Assembly (NCBI GenBank): GCA_937920345.1
Contig: CALGVA010000002.1
Span: 1 to 64,000, forward strand
Direction of reading: 5' to 3'
From: an uncultured Lachnospiraceae bacterium
GTDB taxonomy: Bacteria; Bacillota; Clostridia; Lachnospirales; Lachnospiraceae
Length of the DNA stretch: 64,000 nucleotides
Below the pieces are notes generated by a model, which had not been told where the DNA came from, did not search any database, and was given only the letters and a program-made list of their open reading frames with translations. Below, in pieces: positions 52,219-59,846 of the stretch. Position 1 is the first letter of the stretch, and every line of letters starts with the position of its first letter. The position numbers and the translations under genes were made by a program.

Positions 52219-53640
52219 ATGGTATTTTCCAGTTTGGGTTTTTTATTCCGGTTTCTGCCGGTTTTTATGTTGATATATCTGATTGTTCCCGCCAGATACC
52301 GCAATATTGTGTTACTGGCGGGAAGTCTGCTTTTCTATGGAGTGGGAGAACCGTTCTTTGTTCTGCTGCTTATTTTATCTGTTATCATTAATTATGCCTT
52401 GAGCCGGTATATGTTCCGGAAGCCGGCAAAGCCGCGGCAGAATCTTGCGAAGGTGATGGCAGGACACAGGAAGACGGCGCTTATCGCGGCGCTCATCATT
52501 GATTTCGGCATTCTGTTTGTATTTAAATACTGGGACTTTTCGGCGGGAGTCATAAATAGTCTCACCAGCCGTGAGTCTGTACCGCTTCTCATGCTGGCGC
52601 TGCCGCTGGGGATCAGTTTCTATACGTTTCAGATGGTTTCCTATCAAATAGACTGTTACCGCGGTACATTGAAGGAACCGGCAGGATTCCTGTCTTTTGC
52701 AGCATATGTCAGCATGTTTCCGCAGTTGATCGCCGGACCGATCGTGCGGTATGACGAGGTGGCGGAGCGGATGGAGAGCAGGAAGATCCGCATCAGAGAC
52801 ATTGAGAACGGGCTGAAACTTTTTACGGCAGGATTAGGGCTGAAGGTACTTTTGGCGAACCAGATCGGGACGCTGTGGAATACGATTATGTCGGCGGGAC
52901 CCGGCAGCTTACATATTACGGTGGCATGGCTGGGTGCAATCGCCTATTCTTTCCAGATTTATTTTGATTTCTGGGGATACTCCGTGATGGCGATGGGACT
53001 CGGCAAGATGCTGGGGTTTCGGATTCCACGCAATTTTGACGATCCCTATGTATCAAAGTCGATTTCCGAGTTCTGGCGCAGATGGCATATGACGCTCGGC
53101 AGATGGTTTCGCGAGTATGTCTATTTCCCGATGGGCGGCAGCAGAAAGGGCAGAGGCAGGACGATTATGAACCTCTTTGTCGTATGGGCATGTACCGGAC
53201 TGTGGCATGGGGCTGACTGGAATTTTCTGCTATGGGGCATGGTTTTTTTTGTGATTCTTACGGTGGAGAAGAACAGTTACGGCAGGAAGCTGGAGCAGTC
53301 TGGGGTAATCGGACATGTGTATACACTTGTGATGATTCCCATTACATGGGTGATATTTGCAATCACGGATTTGAGACAGCTGGCAGCATATCTGGGCAAC
53401 ATGTTTGGAATCCACAGATCTGCTGTTATGGTAAGCACGCTCCATCTGGAGCGGCATCTGAAACAATACTGGGTGTTATTGATTGCCTGTATCCTGTTTG
53501 CGACTCCCTATCCGAGACAGTGGTATCATAAGTGGAAGGACAGATGGTTTATGGTGGCGGCGCTGCTGGTGATCTTCTGGTTCTCGGTGCATGAGATCAT
53601 GGTGGGAAGCAATAATCCGTTCCTGTATTTCAGATTTTAG
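52219..53640 (+). CDS. MBOAT O-acyltransferase (AlgI/DltB-like)
   Basis: A 473-residue integral membrane acyltransferase with about ten to eleven helices. The family motifs RRWHMTLGRWFREYVYFPMGG and the catalytic histidine in GLWHGADWNFLLWG are intact. AlgI/PatA-type members move acetyl groups across the membrane onto polysaccharides. A GGGAG lies upstream of ATG 52219. The next gene encodes an SGNH hydrolase-like protein with a membrane anchor, the usual partner in polymer acetylation (compare AlgI with AlgJ/AlgX, PatA with PatB). Confidence 0.93.
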   Translation: MVFSSLGFLFRFLPVFMLIYLIVPARYRNIVLLAGSLLFYGVGEPFFVLLLILSVIINYALSRYMFRKPAKPRQNLAKVMAGHRKTALIAALIIDFGILFVFKYWDFSAGVINSLTSRESVPLLMLALPLGISFYTFQMVSYQIDCYRGTLKEPAGFLSFAAYVSMFPQLIAGPIVRYDEVAERMESRKIRIRDIENGLKLFTAGLGLKVLLANQIGTLWNTIMSAGPGSLHITVAWLGAIAYSFQIYFDFWGYSVMAMGLGKMLGFRIPRNFDDPYVSKSISEFWRRWHMTLGRWFREYVYFPMGGSRKGRGRTIMNLFVVWACTGLWHGADWNFLLWGMVFFVILTVEKNSYGRKLEQSGVIGHVYTLVMIPITWVIFAITDLRQLAAYLGNMFGIHRSAVMVSTLHLERHLKQYWVLLIACILFATPYPRQWYHKWKDRWFMVAALLVIFWFSVHEIMVGSNNPFLYFRF

Positions 53641-53690
53641 GAATAGATATATCGTAAGACAGATATGAGCGGTGGTGAGAGATATAACTT

Positions 53691-55226
53691 ATGACAAAGA
53701 AAAAAAAGACAGGACATATTAAACAAACAAAGCATAAAAAACAGTCAGGCCGCGGAAGACAGGCAAGCCAGAGAAAACCGGTAAATCAGACGAAGCAGAC
53801 GAGCCAGGCGAAACCGGCAAGTCAGAAGAAAGCATCAGAACAGGCGAAACCGGCGAGTCAGACGAAAGCGTCAGACCAGACAAAACCGGCAAGTCAGAAG
53901 AAAGCGTCGGAACAGACAAAACCGGCAAGTCAGACGAAGCAGACAAACCAGACAAGCCAGACGAAGCAGGACAGTAAGAGTAAGACAGGGCAGGAGAAAC
54001 AAACCGGACAGGTACAGCAGGTACGGAGCGTTGCAAAGCAAAGAAACAGGAATGCACAGCGGAGAAAAAACCATACTGATCAGAAACAAAATGGCATCAG
54101 GCACAGGGGGCAGTGGAAAGAGGTTCTGTATAACTGTCCGTATGTGCTTGGAATCGTGCTTACCTCTTTGCTGGTGATGTTATGGTCTGATGAAATCGGA
54201 TTCAAGGCGGCTGCCAGAGAAGCGCAGGCGGTGATGGCACAGGCCGGCAGGGTAGGAGAGCACATATATAACCCGTTATTAAATGTAGATGATCCGTTTT
54301 CGGATGAAAGTTCCGAAGGGGATGATAAGAATACGGGAATCTTGGAAAAAAATTCCGAAGATAATAAGCAAACAAATGAAAATGCAGGAATGTGCAAGGA
54401 AAATATTGATGATAAAGAAAAAGAAAACATTTTGAATGATGATAAAGAATCTGCAGGAAATGACGAAAACAACGAGGATACAGAGAAAGTACCAAAAGGA
54501 ATAACAAGATTTACAAAATATGAACCGCAGGAAGTTGATTCCAGATATTATTCAGATGCAGGAAAAGTTGCATTGACGACATCGTATCCGTATACCAAAG
54601 AAAACATTGGTTATTTTAGTGATGCAGCCTTTCTGGGTGATTCCAGAACCCTGGGCATCTCGGATTATGCCGGACTGGAGGAGGCGGATTTCTACTGTGA
54701 CAGCGGTATGATGATCTTCAAGCTGTTAGAGGAGGAAATCACGTATCAGAAGACCGGGGATAAGGTGGATCTGACACAGGTGCTGCAGGAGAAGCAGTAC
54801 GGTAAGATCTATATTATGCTTGGCATGAATGAACTTGGATACGGCAATACTGAAACATATCTGGAACAGTATCGCAAGGTAGTGGATCAAATCAGGGAGT
54901 GGCAGCCGCAGGCGATTATCTATATCATGGCAAATCTTCATGTCAGCAGAGAAAAGAATAACATGGAGACAGAGTTCAATAATATTAATATCAACGATAA
55001 GAATGCGGCATCCGCACAGCTGGCGAACGGTACGGATATTTTCTATCTGGATGCCAACCCGCTCTTTACGGATCGGGACGGTTTCTTAAATGCGGAATTA
55101 ACTTTTGACGGTGTTCATCTCTATGCGCAGCACTATGATGTGTGGCGGGAGTTCCTGCTGGAACATGCCGTGGAACCGCTGCAGGACCAGGAGGAAGCAG
55201 AGGAAGAGAACAGCGCGGCGCAATAG
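53691..55226 (+). CDS. Membrane-anchored SGNH-fold protein, repeat-rich N-terminus
   Basis: A 511-residue protein. Residues 1-140 are a basic repeat region of KPASQ(K/T)K(A/Q)S(E/D)Q type units, which would be cytoplasmic. One membrane helix (about 150-165, VLGIVLTSLLVMLW) follows, then an acidic linker and a C-terminal SGNH/GDSL domain (about 305-500) with block I FLGDSRTLG, a GMNELGYGN block and DGVHLYAQHY containing the Asp-x-x-His pair. The domain would lie outside the membrane, fitting transfer of acetyl groups delivered by the MBOAT protein 50 bp upstream. The ribosome binding site is weak. Confidence 0.87.
   Translation: MTKKKKTGHIKQTKHKKQSGRGRQASQRKPVNQTKQTSQAKPASQKKASEQAKPASQTKASDQTKPASQKKASEQTKPASQTKQTNQTSQTKQDSKSKTGQEKQTGQVQQVRSVAKQRNRNAQRRKNHTDQKQNGIRHRGQWKEVLYNCPYVLGIVLTSLLVMLWSDEIGFKAAAREAQAVMAQAGRVGEHIYNPLLNVDDPFSDESSEGDDKNTGILEKNSEDNKQTNENAGMCKENIDDKEKENILNDDKESAGNDENNEDTEKVPKGITRFTKYEPQEVDSRYYSDAGKVALTTSYPYTKENIGYFSDAAFLGDSRTLGISDYAGLEEADFYCDSGMMIFKLLEEEITYQKTGDKVDLTQVLQEKQYGKIYIMLGMNELGYGNTETYLEQYRKVVDQIREWQPQAIIYIMANLHVSREKNNMETEFNNININDKNAASAQLANGTDIFYLDANPLFTDRDGFLNAELTFDGVHLYAQHYDVWREFLLEHAVEPLQDQEEAEEENSAAQ
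53790..53960 (+). repeat. Degenerate tandem repeats encoding K/A/S/Q-rich tract
   Basis: Repeated units of roughly 30 bp (CCGGCAAGTCAGA-type core) encode alternating KPASQKKASEQ and KPASQTKQ motifs in the SGNH protein. They are imperfect but clearly of tandem origin. Confidence 0.75.
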
Positions 55227-55312
55227 TATAATATATCGCTTGTTATGAATGTGTAATTTGCGTCAGTGAAGTAATACCCGGGTCACTTAAATGTTTTGGA
55301 ATGGAGAGAAGA

Positions 55313-56047
55313 ATGCAGAATAAAATGGTAGAAGTCCGCTTAAATAAATATCTGGCATCCTGCGGTGTCTGTTCCAGACGGGATGCGGATAAATTGATTG
55401 AGCAGGGTGTTGTCACGGTGAACGGTGGGACGGCGCTGCAGGGTATGAAGGTGACGGGACGGGACGAGGTGCGCGTCCGCGGCAGGAAGATTGCCGGACC
55501 CGACAGGAAAGTAGTGCTCGCTTACTATAAGCCGGTCGGCGTCGTCTGTACGGAGCGGGATGCTCATGCGGAGAAAATTGTGACGCAGGAGATCAGCTAT
55601 CCGGTCAGGGTAACTTATGCGGGCAGACTGGATAAAGATTCGGAAGGGCTGCTTCTGATGACCAATGACGGCGCGCTTATCGATGTCATGATGCGCGGCA
55701 TGAACCGCCATGAGAAAGAATATATTGTTAAGGTCAAGCAGGAATGGACAGAAGAATCGCTTTCTCATATGCGCCAGGGGGTATATCTGGAGGAACTGGA
55801 TGTGACGACCCGTCCGTGCGAGATAGAGCAGGTGGGTCCCATGACGGTGAAGATGGTGTTGACACAGGGACTTAACAGGCAGATTCGGCGCATGTGCAGG
55901 ACACAGGGATATGACGTGTTCTCCCTTAAGAGAACACGTGTTATAAATATAGGGCTGGAGCATTTGAAACCCGGAGAGTACAGGGAACTGACGCGGGAGG
56001 AAGTTTCCGGTCTATACGGTGCATGCGGGCTTGCTGTGCCGGAATGA
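55313..56047 (+). CDS. RluB-family rRNA pseudouridine synthase
   Basis: A 244-residue enzyme isomerising uridine in rRNA (RluB/RluE/RluF group). An N-terminal S4 domain (VRLNKYLASCGVCSRRDADKLI) precedes the catalytic domain with Asp in AGRLDKDSEGLLLMTNDG, followed by KEYIVKVKQ and GLNRQIRRMC. Two starts are possible; ATG 55313 has GGAGAG at suitable spacing, whereas ATG 55301 does not. The ligA gene follows 64 bp later on the same strand. Confidence 0.93.
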   Translation: MQNKMVEVRLNKYLASCGVCSRRDADKLIEQGVVTVNGGTALQGMKVTGRDEVRVRGRKIAGPDRKVVLAYYKPVGVVCTERDAHAEKIVTQEISYPVRVTYAGRLDKDSEGLLLMTNDGALIDVMMRGMNRHEKEYIVKVKQEWTEESLSHMRQGVYLEELDVTTRPCEIEQVGPMTVKMVLTQGLNRQIRRMCRTQGYDVFSLKRTRVINIGLEHLKPGEYRELTREEVSGLYGACGLAVPE

Positions 56048-56111
56048 AAAGGATTCGTATGAAGCGCTATGTGGCGGGGAAAAATAACAGGAAACGGCAG
56101 GTATGGATTAA

Positions 56112-58073
56112 GTGGATGAGAAGACAAGAAACCGAATGAAAGAACTGGTCTCCATTCTGAATCGTGCGTCTGAGGCGTATTATGCGCAGGACACGGAGAT
56201 CATGAGTAATTACGAATACGACCGCCTGTATGATGAACTGACCGGATTAGAAGAAAAAACGGGTGTTATTATTGCAAACAGTCCTACCGTCCGCGTCGGA
56301 TATGAAGCGGTGGACGAACTGCCGAAGGAAAGACATGAACGTCCTATGTTATCCCTCGCAAAGACGAAAAGCAGAGAAGAGCTTCAGGACTGGCTGAACG
56401 GCAAAGAAGGGCTGCTCTCATGGAAGCTGGACGGCCTGACGGTCGTTCTGACATATTCCGGCGGGAAACTGGTAAAGGCCGTCACCAGAGGAAACGGTGA
56501 GGTTGGCGAGGTCGTTACGAACAATGCCCGGGTGTTTCGAAATGTTCCGCTGTCAGTGCCTTTTCAGGGAGAACTGATTTTACGCGGGGAGGCTGTCATC
56601 ACCTACAGCGAGTTTGAGAGGATCAACAGCCGGATCGAGGAGGCGGAGGCAAAGTACAAAAATCCGAGGAATCTGTGCAGCGGTTCGGTAAGACAGCTTA
56701 ATAATGAGATCACGGCGGCAAGGAGCGTTCATTTCTATGCTTTCAGCCTTGTAAAAGCGGAAGGCGCGCAGGCGCATAACTCCCGTGCGGCACAGTTTGC
56801 TTTCCTGGAGGAACAGGGTTTCGACATAGTAGAGTACAGGCGTGTGAATCCGGATACGATTCTGGAGGAGATCGCTTATTTTGAAAATAAAATACCAGCC
56901 TATGATGTCCCTTCGGATGGTCTGGTACTGACCTATGATGATATTGCCTACGGACAGTCACTCGGGAGAACGGCTAAGTTTCCCAGAGATTCCATTGCTT
57001 TTAAATGGGCGGATGAACTGCGGGAGACGCAGCTTACGGAGATGGAGTGGAGCGCCAGCCGTACCGGTCTGATCAATCCGGTGGCGATTTTTGAGCCGGT
57101 GGAACTGGAGGGGACGACAGTCAGCCGCGCCTCCGTGCATAATATCAGTATCGTGCGCGGACTGGAGTTAGGGATCGGAGATCATATTACAGTATATAAG
57201 GCGAATATGATTATCCCGCAGATTGCGGAGAATCTGACGAGGAGCGATACGCTGGAGATTCCGGAGATATGTCCGGTATGTGGACAGCCCACACAGATCC
57301 GGCAGGTCAATGATGTACAGTCGCTCTACTGTAATAATCCGGACTGTGATGCGAAGAAGATCAAAGCTTTTACTTTGTTTGTCAGCCGGGATGCCATGAA
57401 TGTGGACGGTCTCTCGGAGTCTACGCTGGAGAAATTTCTTGCCAGAGGCTTTCTGCATGAGTTTGCCGATATTTTCCATCTGGACCGGTATGAGCAGGAG
57501 ATCACGCAGATGGAGGGATTCGGAGAGAAATCTTACGCCAACCTGATGGAGAGTATAGAGAAGGCCAGAAATACCACACTTCCCAGAGTGGTTTACGGTC
57601 TGGGGATCGAGAACGTGGGCGTCGCGAATGCCAAACTGCTGTGCCGGCATTTTAACTTCTCCATCGACGCGCTGCGGACAGCGGATGCGGAAGAATTGAG
57701 TGCGATCGACGGGATCGGCGGTGTGATTGCCGGCAGCATATACGAATATTTCCATAATGAACAGCGTATGGGGCAGCTGGAGCGTTTGCTGCAGGAAGTG
57801 AAGATCGAGGAGGAGACGGTGGCGCAGTCAGGTTCACAGACGCTGGCGGGTATGAGCTTTGTCATTACGGGCAGCCTGGAACACTATGAGAACCGCAATG
57901 CGTTAAAAGAAGAGATCGAGTCGAAAGGCGGCAAAGTCACAGGCAGCGTCACCGGTAAGACGACCTGCCTGATCAATAATGATACCGCATCGCAGTCTTC
58001 CAAGAATAAAAAGGCCAAGGAACTCGGCATTCCGATTGTCTCGGAGGACGACTTTATGGAGAAGTATCTGTAA
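56112..58073 (+). CDS. ligA: NAD-dependent DNA ligase
   Basis: A 653-residue essential replication/repair ligase. An Ia domain (NYEYDRLYDEL) comes first. The adenylation lysine is K105 in SWKLDG, then RGEAVI, GLVLTYDD-type motifs, an OB domain, a Cys4 zinc finger (CPVCGQP...CNNPDC, near 390-415), helix-hairpin-helix repeats, and a C-terminal BRCT domain (MSFVITGSLEHYENRNALK). The start is GTG 56112; an ATG 24 bases later is an alternative, and the ribosome binding site is weak. Its stop abuts that of metA with no gap. Slightly short for LigA but complete. Confidence 0.96.
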   Translation: MDEKTRNRMKELVSILNRASEAYYAQDTEIMSNYEYDRLYDELTGLEEKTGVIIANSPTVRVGYEAVDELPKERHERPMLSLAKTKSREELQDWLNGKEGLLSWKLDGLTVVLTYSGGKLVKAVTRGNGEVGEVVTNNARVFRNVPLSVPFQGELILRGEAVITYSEFERINSRIEEAEAKYKNPRNLCSGSVRQLNNEITAARSVHFYAFSLVKAEGAQAHNSRAAQFAFLEEQGFDIVEYRRVNPDTILEEIAYFENKIPAYDVPSDGLVLTYDDIAYGQSLGRTAKFPRDSIAFKWADELRETQLTEMEWSASRTGLINPVAIFEPVELEGTTVSRASVHNISIVRGLELGIGDHITVYKANMIIPQIAENLTRSDTLEIPEICPVCGQPTQIRQVNDVQSLYCNNPDCDAKKIKAFTLFVSRDAMNVDGLSESTLEKFLARGFLHEFADIFHLDRYEQEITQMEGFGEKSYANLMESIEKARNTTLPRVVYGLGIENVGVANAKLLCRHFNFSIDALRTADAEELSAIDGIGGVIAGSIYEYFHNEQRMGQLERLLQEVKIEEETVAQSGSQTLAGMSFVITGSLEHYENRNALKEEIESKGGKVTGSVTGKTTCLINNDTASQSSKNKKAKELGIPIVSEDDFMEKYL

Positions 58074-58988
58074 TTATATCTCCCGTACATCATACGGTGT
58101 CGTCTGATAGACATAGAAGTTGAGCCAGTTGGAATACAGCAGCTGACCGGTGGAGCGCCAGTTGACGACCGGCGCTTTTGACGGATCGTCATCGGGAAAA
58201 TAATTGGCAGGAACTGCTGGATTCATGCCCTTGTTTAAGTCTCTGAAGTATTCCTGCGCCAGCGTATCAGCGTCATACTCCGGATGACAGGTGATGAAGA
58301 AATGTCGGCTGTCTGTGGTCTTAACGATGGTTACACCGGCTTCATCGGATACCGCCATCAGTTCCAGATCAGGAACGGAAGCAATCTTATCCGCAGCTAT
58401 GCCCATGGCACGGGACTGCGGCGCATAGAAGATATCGTCGAAGCCACGGAACAGCGGGGAATTTTTCTTCACGATCCTGTGCGCATAGACGCCTGACAGC
58501 TTCGTATCCATATCATAGCGGTCTAAGCCATAGAGGTAGTAGAGTCCGGCATAAGCGCCCCAGCAAAGGTGCAGGGTACAATGAACATGCGTTTTACCCC
58601 ATTCCATGATGGAACACAGTTCTTTCCAGTAGGTGACGTCCTCGAACTTGATATAGTCCAGGGGTGCCCCGGTGATGATCATGCCGTCGTATTTACGTTC
58701 TTTAACCTGATCAAAAGTGGTGTAGAATGATTCCAGATGATTGGAATCTATGTGCTGCGGCGTGTAGCTTGCCGTCTGTAGAAATTCCACATTGACCTGC
58801 AGCGGCGTGTTGGACAGCTTGCGCAGAAGCTGTGTTTCCGTTACGATCTTGGTGGGCATGAGATTCAGGATCAGCACATTCAGGGGACGGATGTCCTGGT
58901 GCAATGCGCGGTATTCCGTCATAACAAATATATTTTCGTTTTCCAGGATACTGGTTGCCGGTAATGAATCAGCGATTTTAATAGGCAT
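58074..58988 (-). CDS. metA: Homoserine O-acyltransferase MetA
   Basis: A 304-residue enzyme of the MetA family that activates homoserine for methionine synthesis. The catalytic cysteine is in HLCWGAYAGLYYLY, and HPEYDADTL supplies the histidine with EYFRDLNKG following. Position 111, which separates acetyl-CoA (Glu) from succinyl-CoA (Gly) enzymes, is Asp here (GAPLDYIKF), so acetyl-CoA is more likely but not certain. GAGG lies about seven bases before the ATG. The leader contains dispersed hairpin copy B and no recognisable SAM riboswitch. It converges directly on ligA. Confidence 0.95.
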   Translation of the reverse strand: MPIKIADSLPATSILENENIFVMTEYRALHQDIRPLNVLILNLMPTKIVTETQLLRKLSNTPLQVNVEFLQTASYTPQHIDSNHLESFYTTFDQVKERKYDGMIITGAPLDYIKFEDVTYWKELCSIMEWGKTHVHCTLHLCWGAYAGLYYLYGLDRYDMDTKLSGVYAHRIVKKNSPLFRGFDDIFYAPQSRAMGIAADKIASVPDLELMAVSDEAGVTIVKTTDSRHFFITCHPEYDADTLAQEYFRDLNKGMNPAVPANYFPDDDPSKAPVVNWRSTGQLLYSNWLNFYVYQTTPYDVREI

Positions 58989-59028
58989 GACTGTTCCTCA
59001 ACTTTCCAATGTTAAATAGCATAATATA

Positions 59029-59090
59029 TAACAGTTCAGCAAGTGCCTACGGGCAATCTGCACAATTCTCTCCGCATTGCTGAACTGTTA
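59029..59090 (-). repeat. Dispersed hairpin element, copy B
   Basis: A perfect 14-bp stem TAACAGTTCAGCAA / TTGCTGAACTGTTA encloses a nested TGCC / GGCA hairpin and, on the minus strand, the loop sequence GCGGAGAG also present in copy A (48810-48848). It lies in the metA leader about 40 bases before the start codon. Confidence 0.6.
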
Positions 59091-59131
59091 TCATAATATA
59101 GATTAACATAAAAAAATGCTTCTTGCAATAA

Positions 59132-59160
59132 TTGCACATTTGAATAAAATGCGCTATAAT
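59132..59160 (+). promoter_or_regulatory. Sigma-A promoter for two small genes
   Basis: TTGCAC (59132-59137), 17-bp spacer and a perfect TATAAT (59155-59160), 37 bases before the start at 59198. Confidence 0.75.
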
Positions 59161-59197
59161 CTAATAGCTGAGCTATAACAGAGGGGGACAACACGGT

Positions 59198-59488
59198 ATG
59201 GAGACAGCCTATCAGAAAGTGAAAGTGCATAATGAACTGGAATGGTGTCAGGTAACGGACTTAGAGACCAAAGAAAAAATTGAGAAGGTTTTGCTGAAGA
59301 ACAGGGTTTCCTATTTCGTAAAATGGGAGAAACCGAAACTCTTTTCCAACGATAAATTCGGAACGTGCATCTTTTGTGTAAATCAGCTGCAGAAGGAGAT
59401 CGCGGATGAGGCAATTCATAATCTGGCAGAAGAGATTAAAGGCAAGATCAAATTTATCAATCGTAAGGTAGACAAGACCTTTTATTAA
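59198..59488 (+). CDS. Small conserved-looking hypothetical protein
   Basis: A 96-residue protein without signal or membrane segments. It reads as a compact alpha/beta fold: YQKVKVHNELEWCQVTDLET, VSYFVKWEKPKLF, then CIFCVNQLQKEIADEAI and a basic tail. A CIFC pair and a lone Cys in the first strand could bind metal, but that is speculative. ATG 59198 follows GAGGGGG and a strong promoter. It is followed by the DUF6472 gene 68 bp downstream, likely in the same unit. I do not recognise its family. Confidence 0.8.
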   Translation: METAYQKVKVHNELEWCQVTDLETKEKIEKVLLKNRVSYFVKWEKPKLFSNDKFGTCIFCVNQLQKEIADEAIHNLAEEIKGKIKFINRKVDKTFY

Positions 59489-59556
59489 GGGGTATGTATG
59501 TAAGGAAGCGGAGTGTGTAATATTATGCGGTGTATGCTGCGGAATGGAAGAGGGAT

Positions 59557-59730
59557 ATGAGCAGTTGCGATACCTGTAGTAATTATCAGTATGATGAAGA
59601 TTACGAGTGTTATGTTTGCATGGTAGATCTGGATGAGGACGATATGAGCCGGTTCCTGCGGGGCGGTAATTTTGCCTGTTCCTTTTACCAGATGGACAAT
59701 GAATATTTGATCGTAAGAAAGCAGATGTAG
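59557..59730 (+). CDS. DUF6472-family small cysteine-rich protein
   Basis: A 57-residue protein beginning MSSCDTCSNYQYDEDYECYV and continuing CMVDLDEDDMSRFL, matching the short DUF6472 family of Lachnospiraceae. Four or five cysteines (CxxC, CxxxxxxxC-type spacing) suggest a small metal or cluster-binding site. ATG 59557 follows AGAGGG at short spacing; an ATG 27 bases upstream is possible. The function is not known. A terminator follows. Confidence 0.82.
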   Translation: MSSCDTCSNYQYDEDYECYVCMVDLDEDDMSRFLRGGNFACSFYQMDNEYLIVRKQM

Positions 59731-59752
59731 GAATTTTCCACATCTGCTTTTT
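59718..59752 (+). terminator. Rho-independent terminator
   Basis: AAAGCAGATGT pairs with ACATCTGCTTT with an 11-base loop, overlapping the DUF6472 gene end and followed by TTTTT. Confidence 0.8.
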
Positions 59753-59785
59753 CAATTAATCCCGAAGGAATTCATTTATGGTATA

Positions 59786-59846
59786 GGAAATTCCTCCGCT
59801 TATCCGAGTCCGCGCAGCGGAACTCGCAATTGAGCGAAGCTCAATT
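59786..59846. repeat. Cluster of short hairpins after the activase gene
   Basis: GGAAATTCC (59786-59794), GAGTCCGC / GCGGAACTC (59806-59825) and AATTGAGC / GCTCAATT (59828-59846, overlapping the activase stop). The last could act in ending activase transcription but lacks a T-run. The ATTCCTCCG string is shared with the fourth hairpin of the 48886-49020 array. Confidence 0.45.

Noticed and set aside
58989..59197. A SAM (S-box) riboswitch or T-box in the metA leader
   Set aside because: None of the conserved core elements is present. Only the dispersed hairpin copy B and a T-rich stretch are seen.
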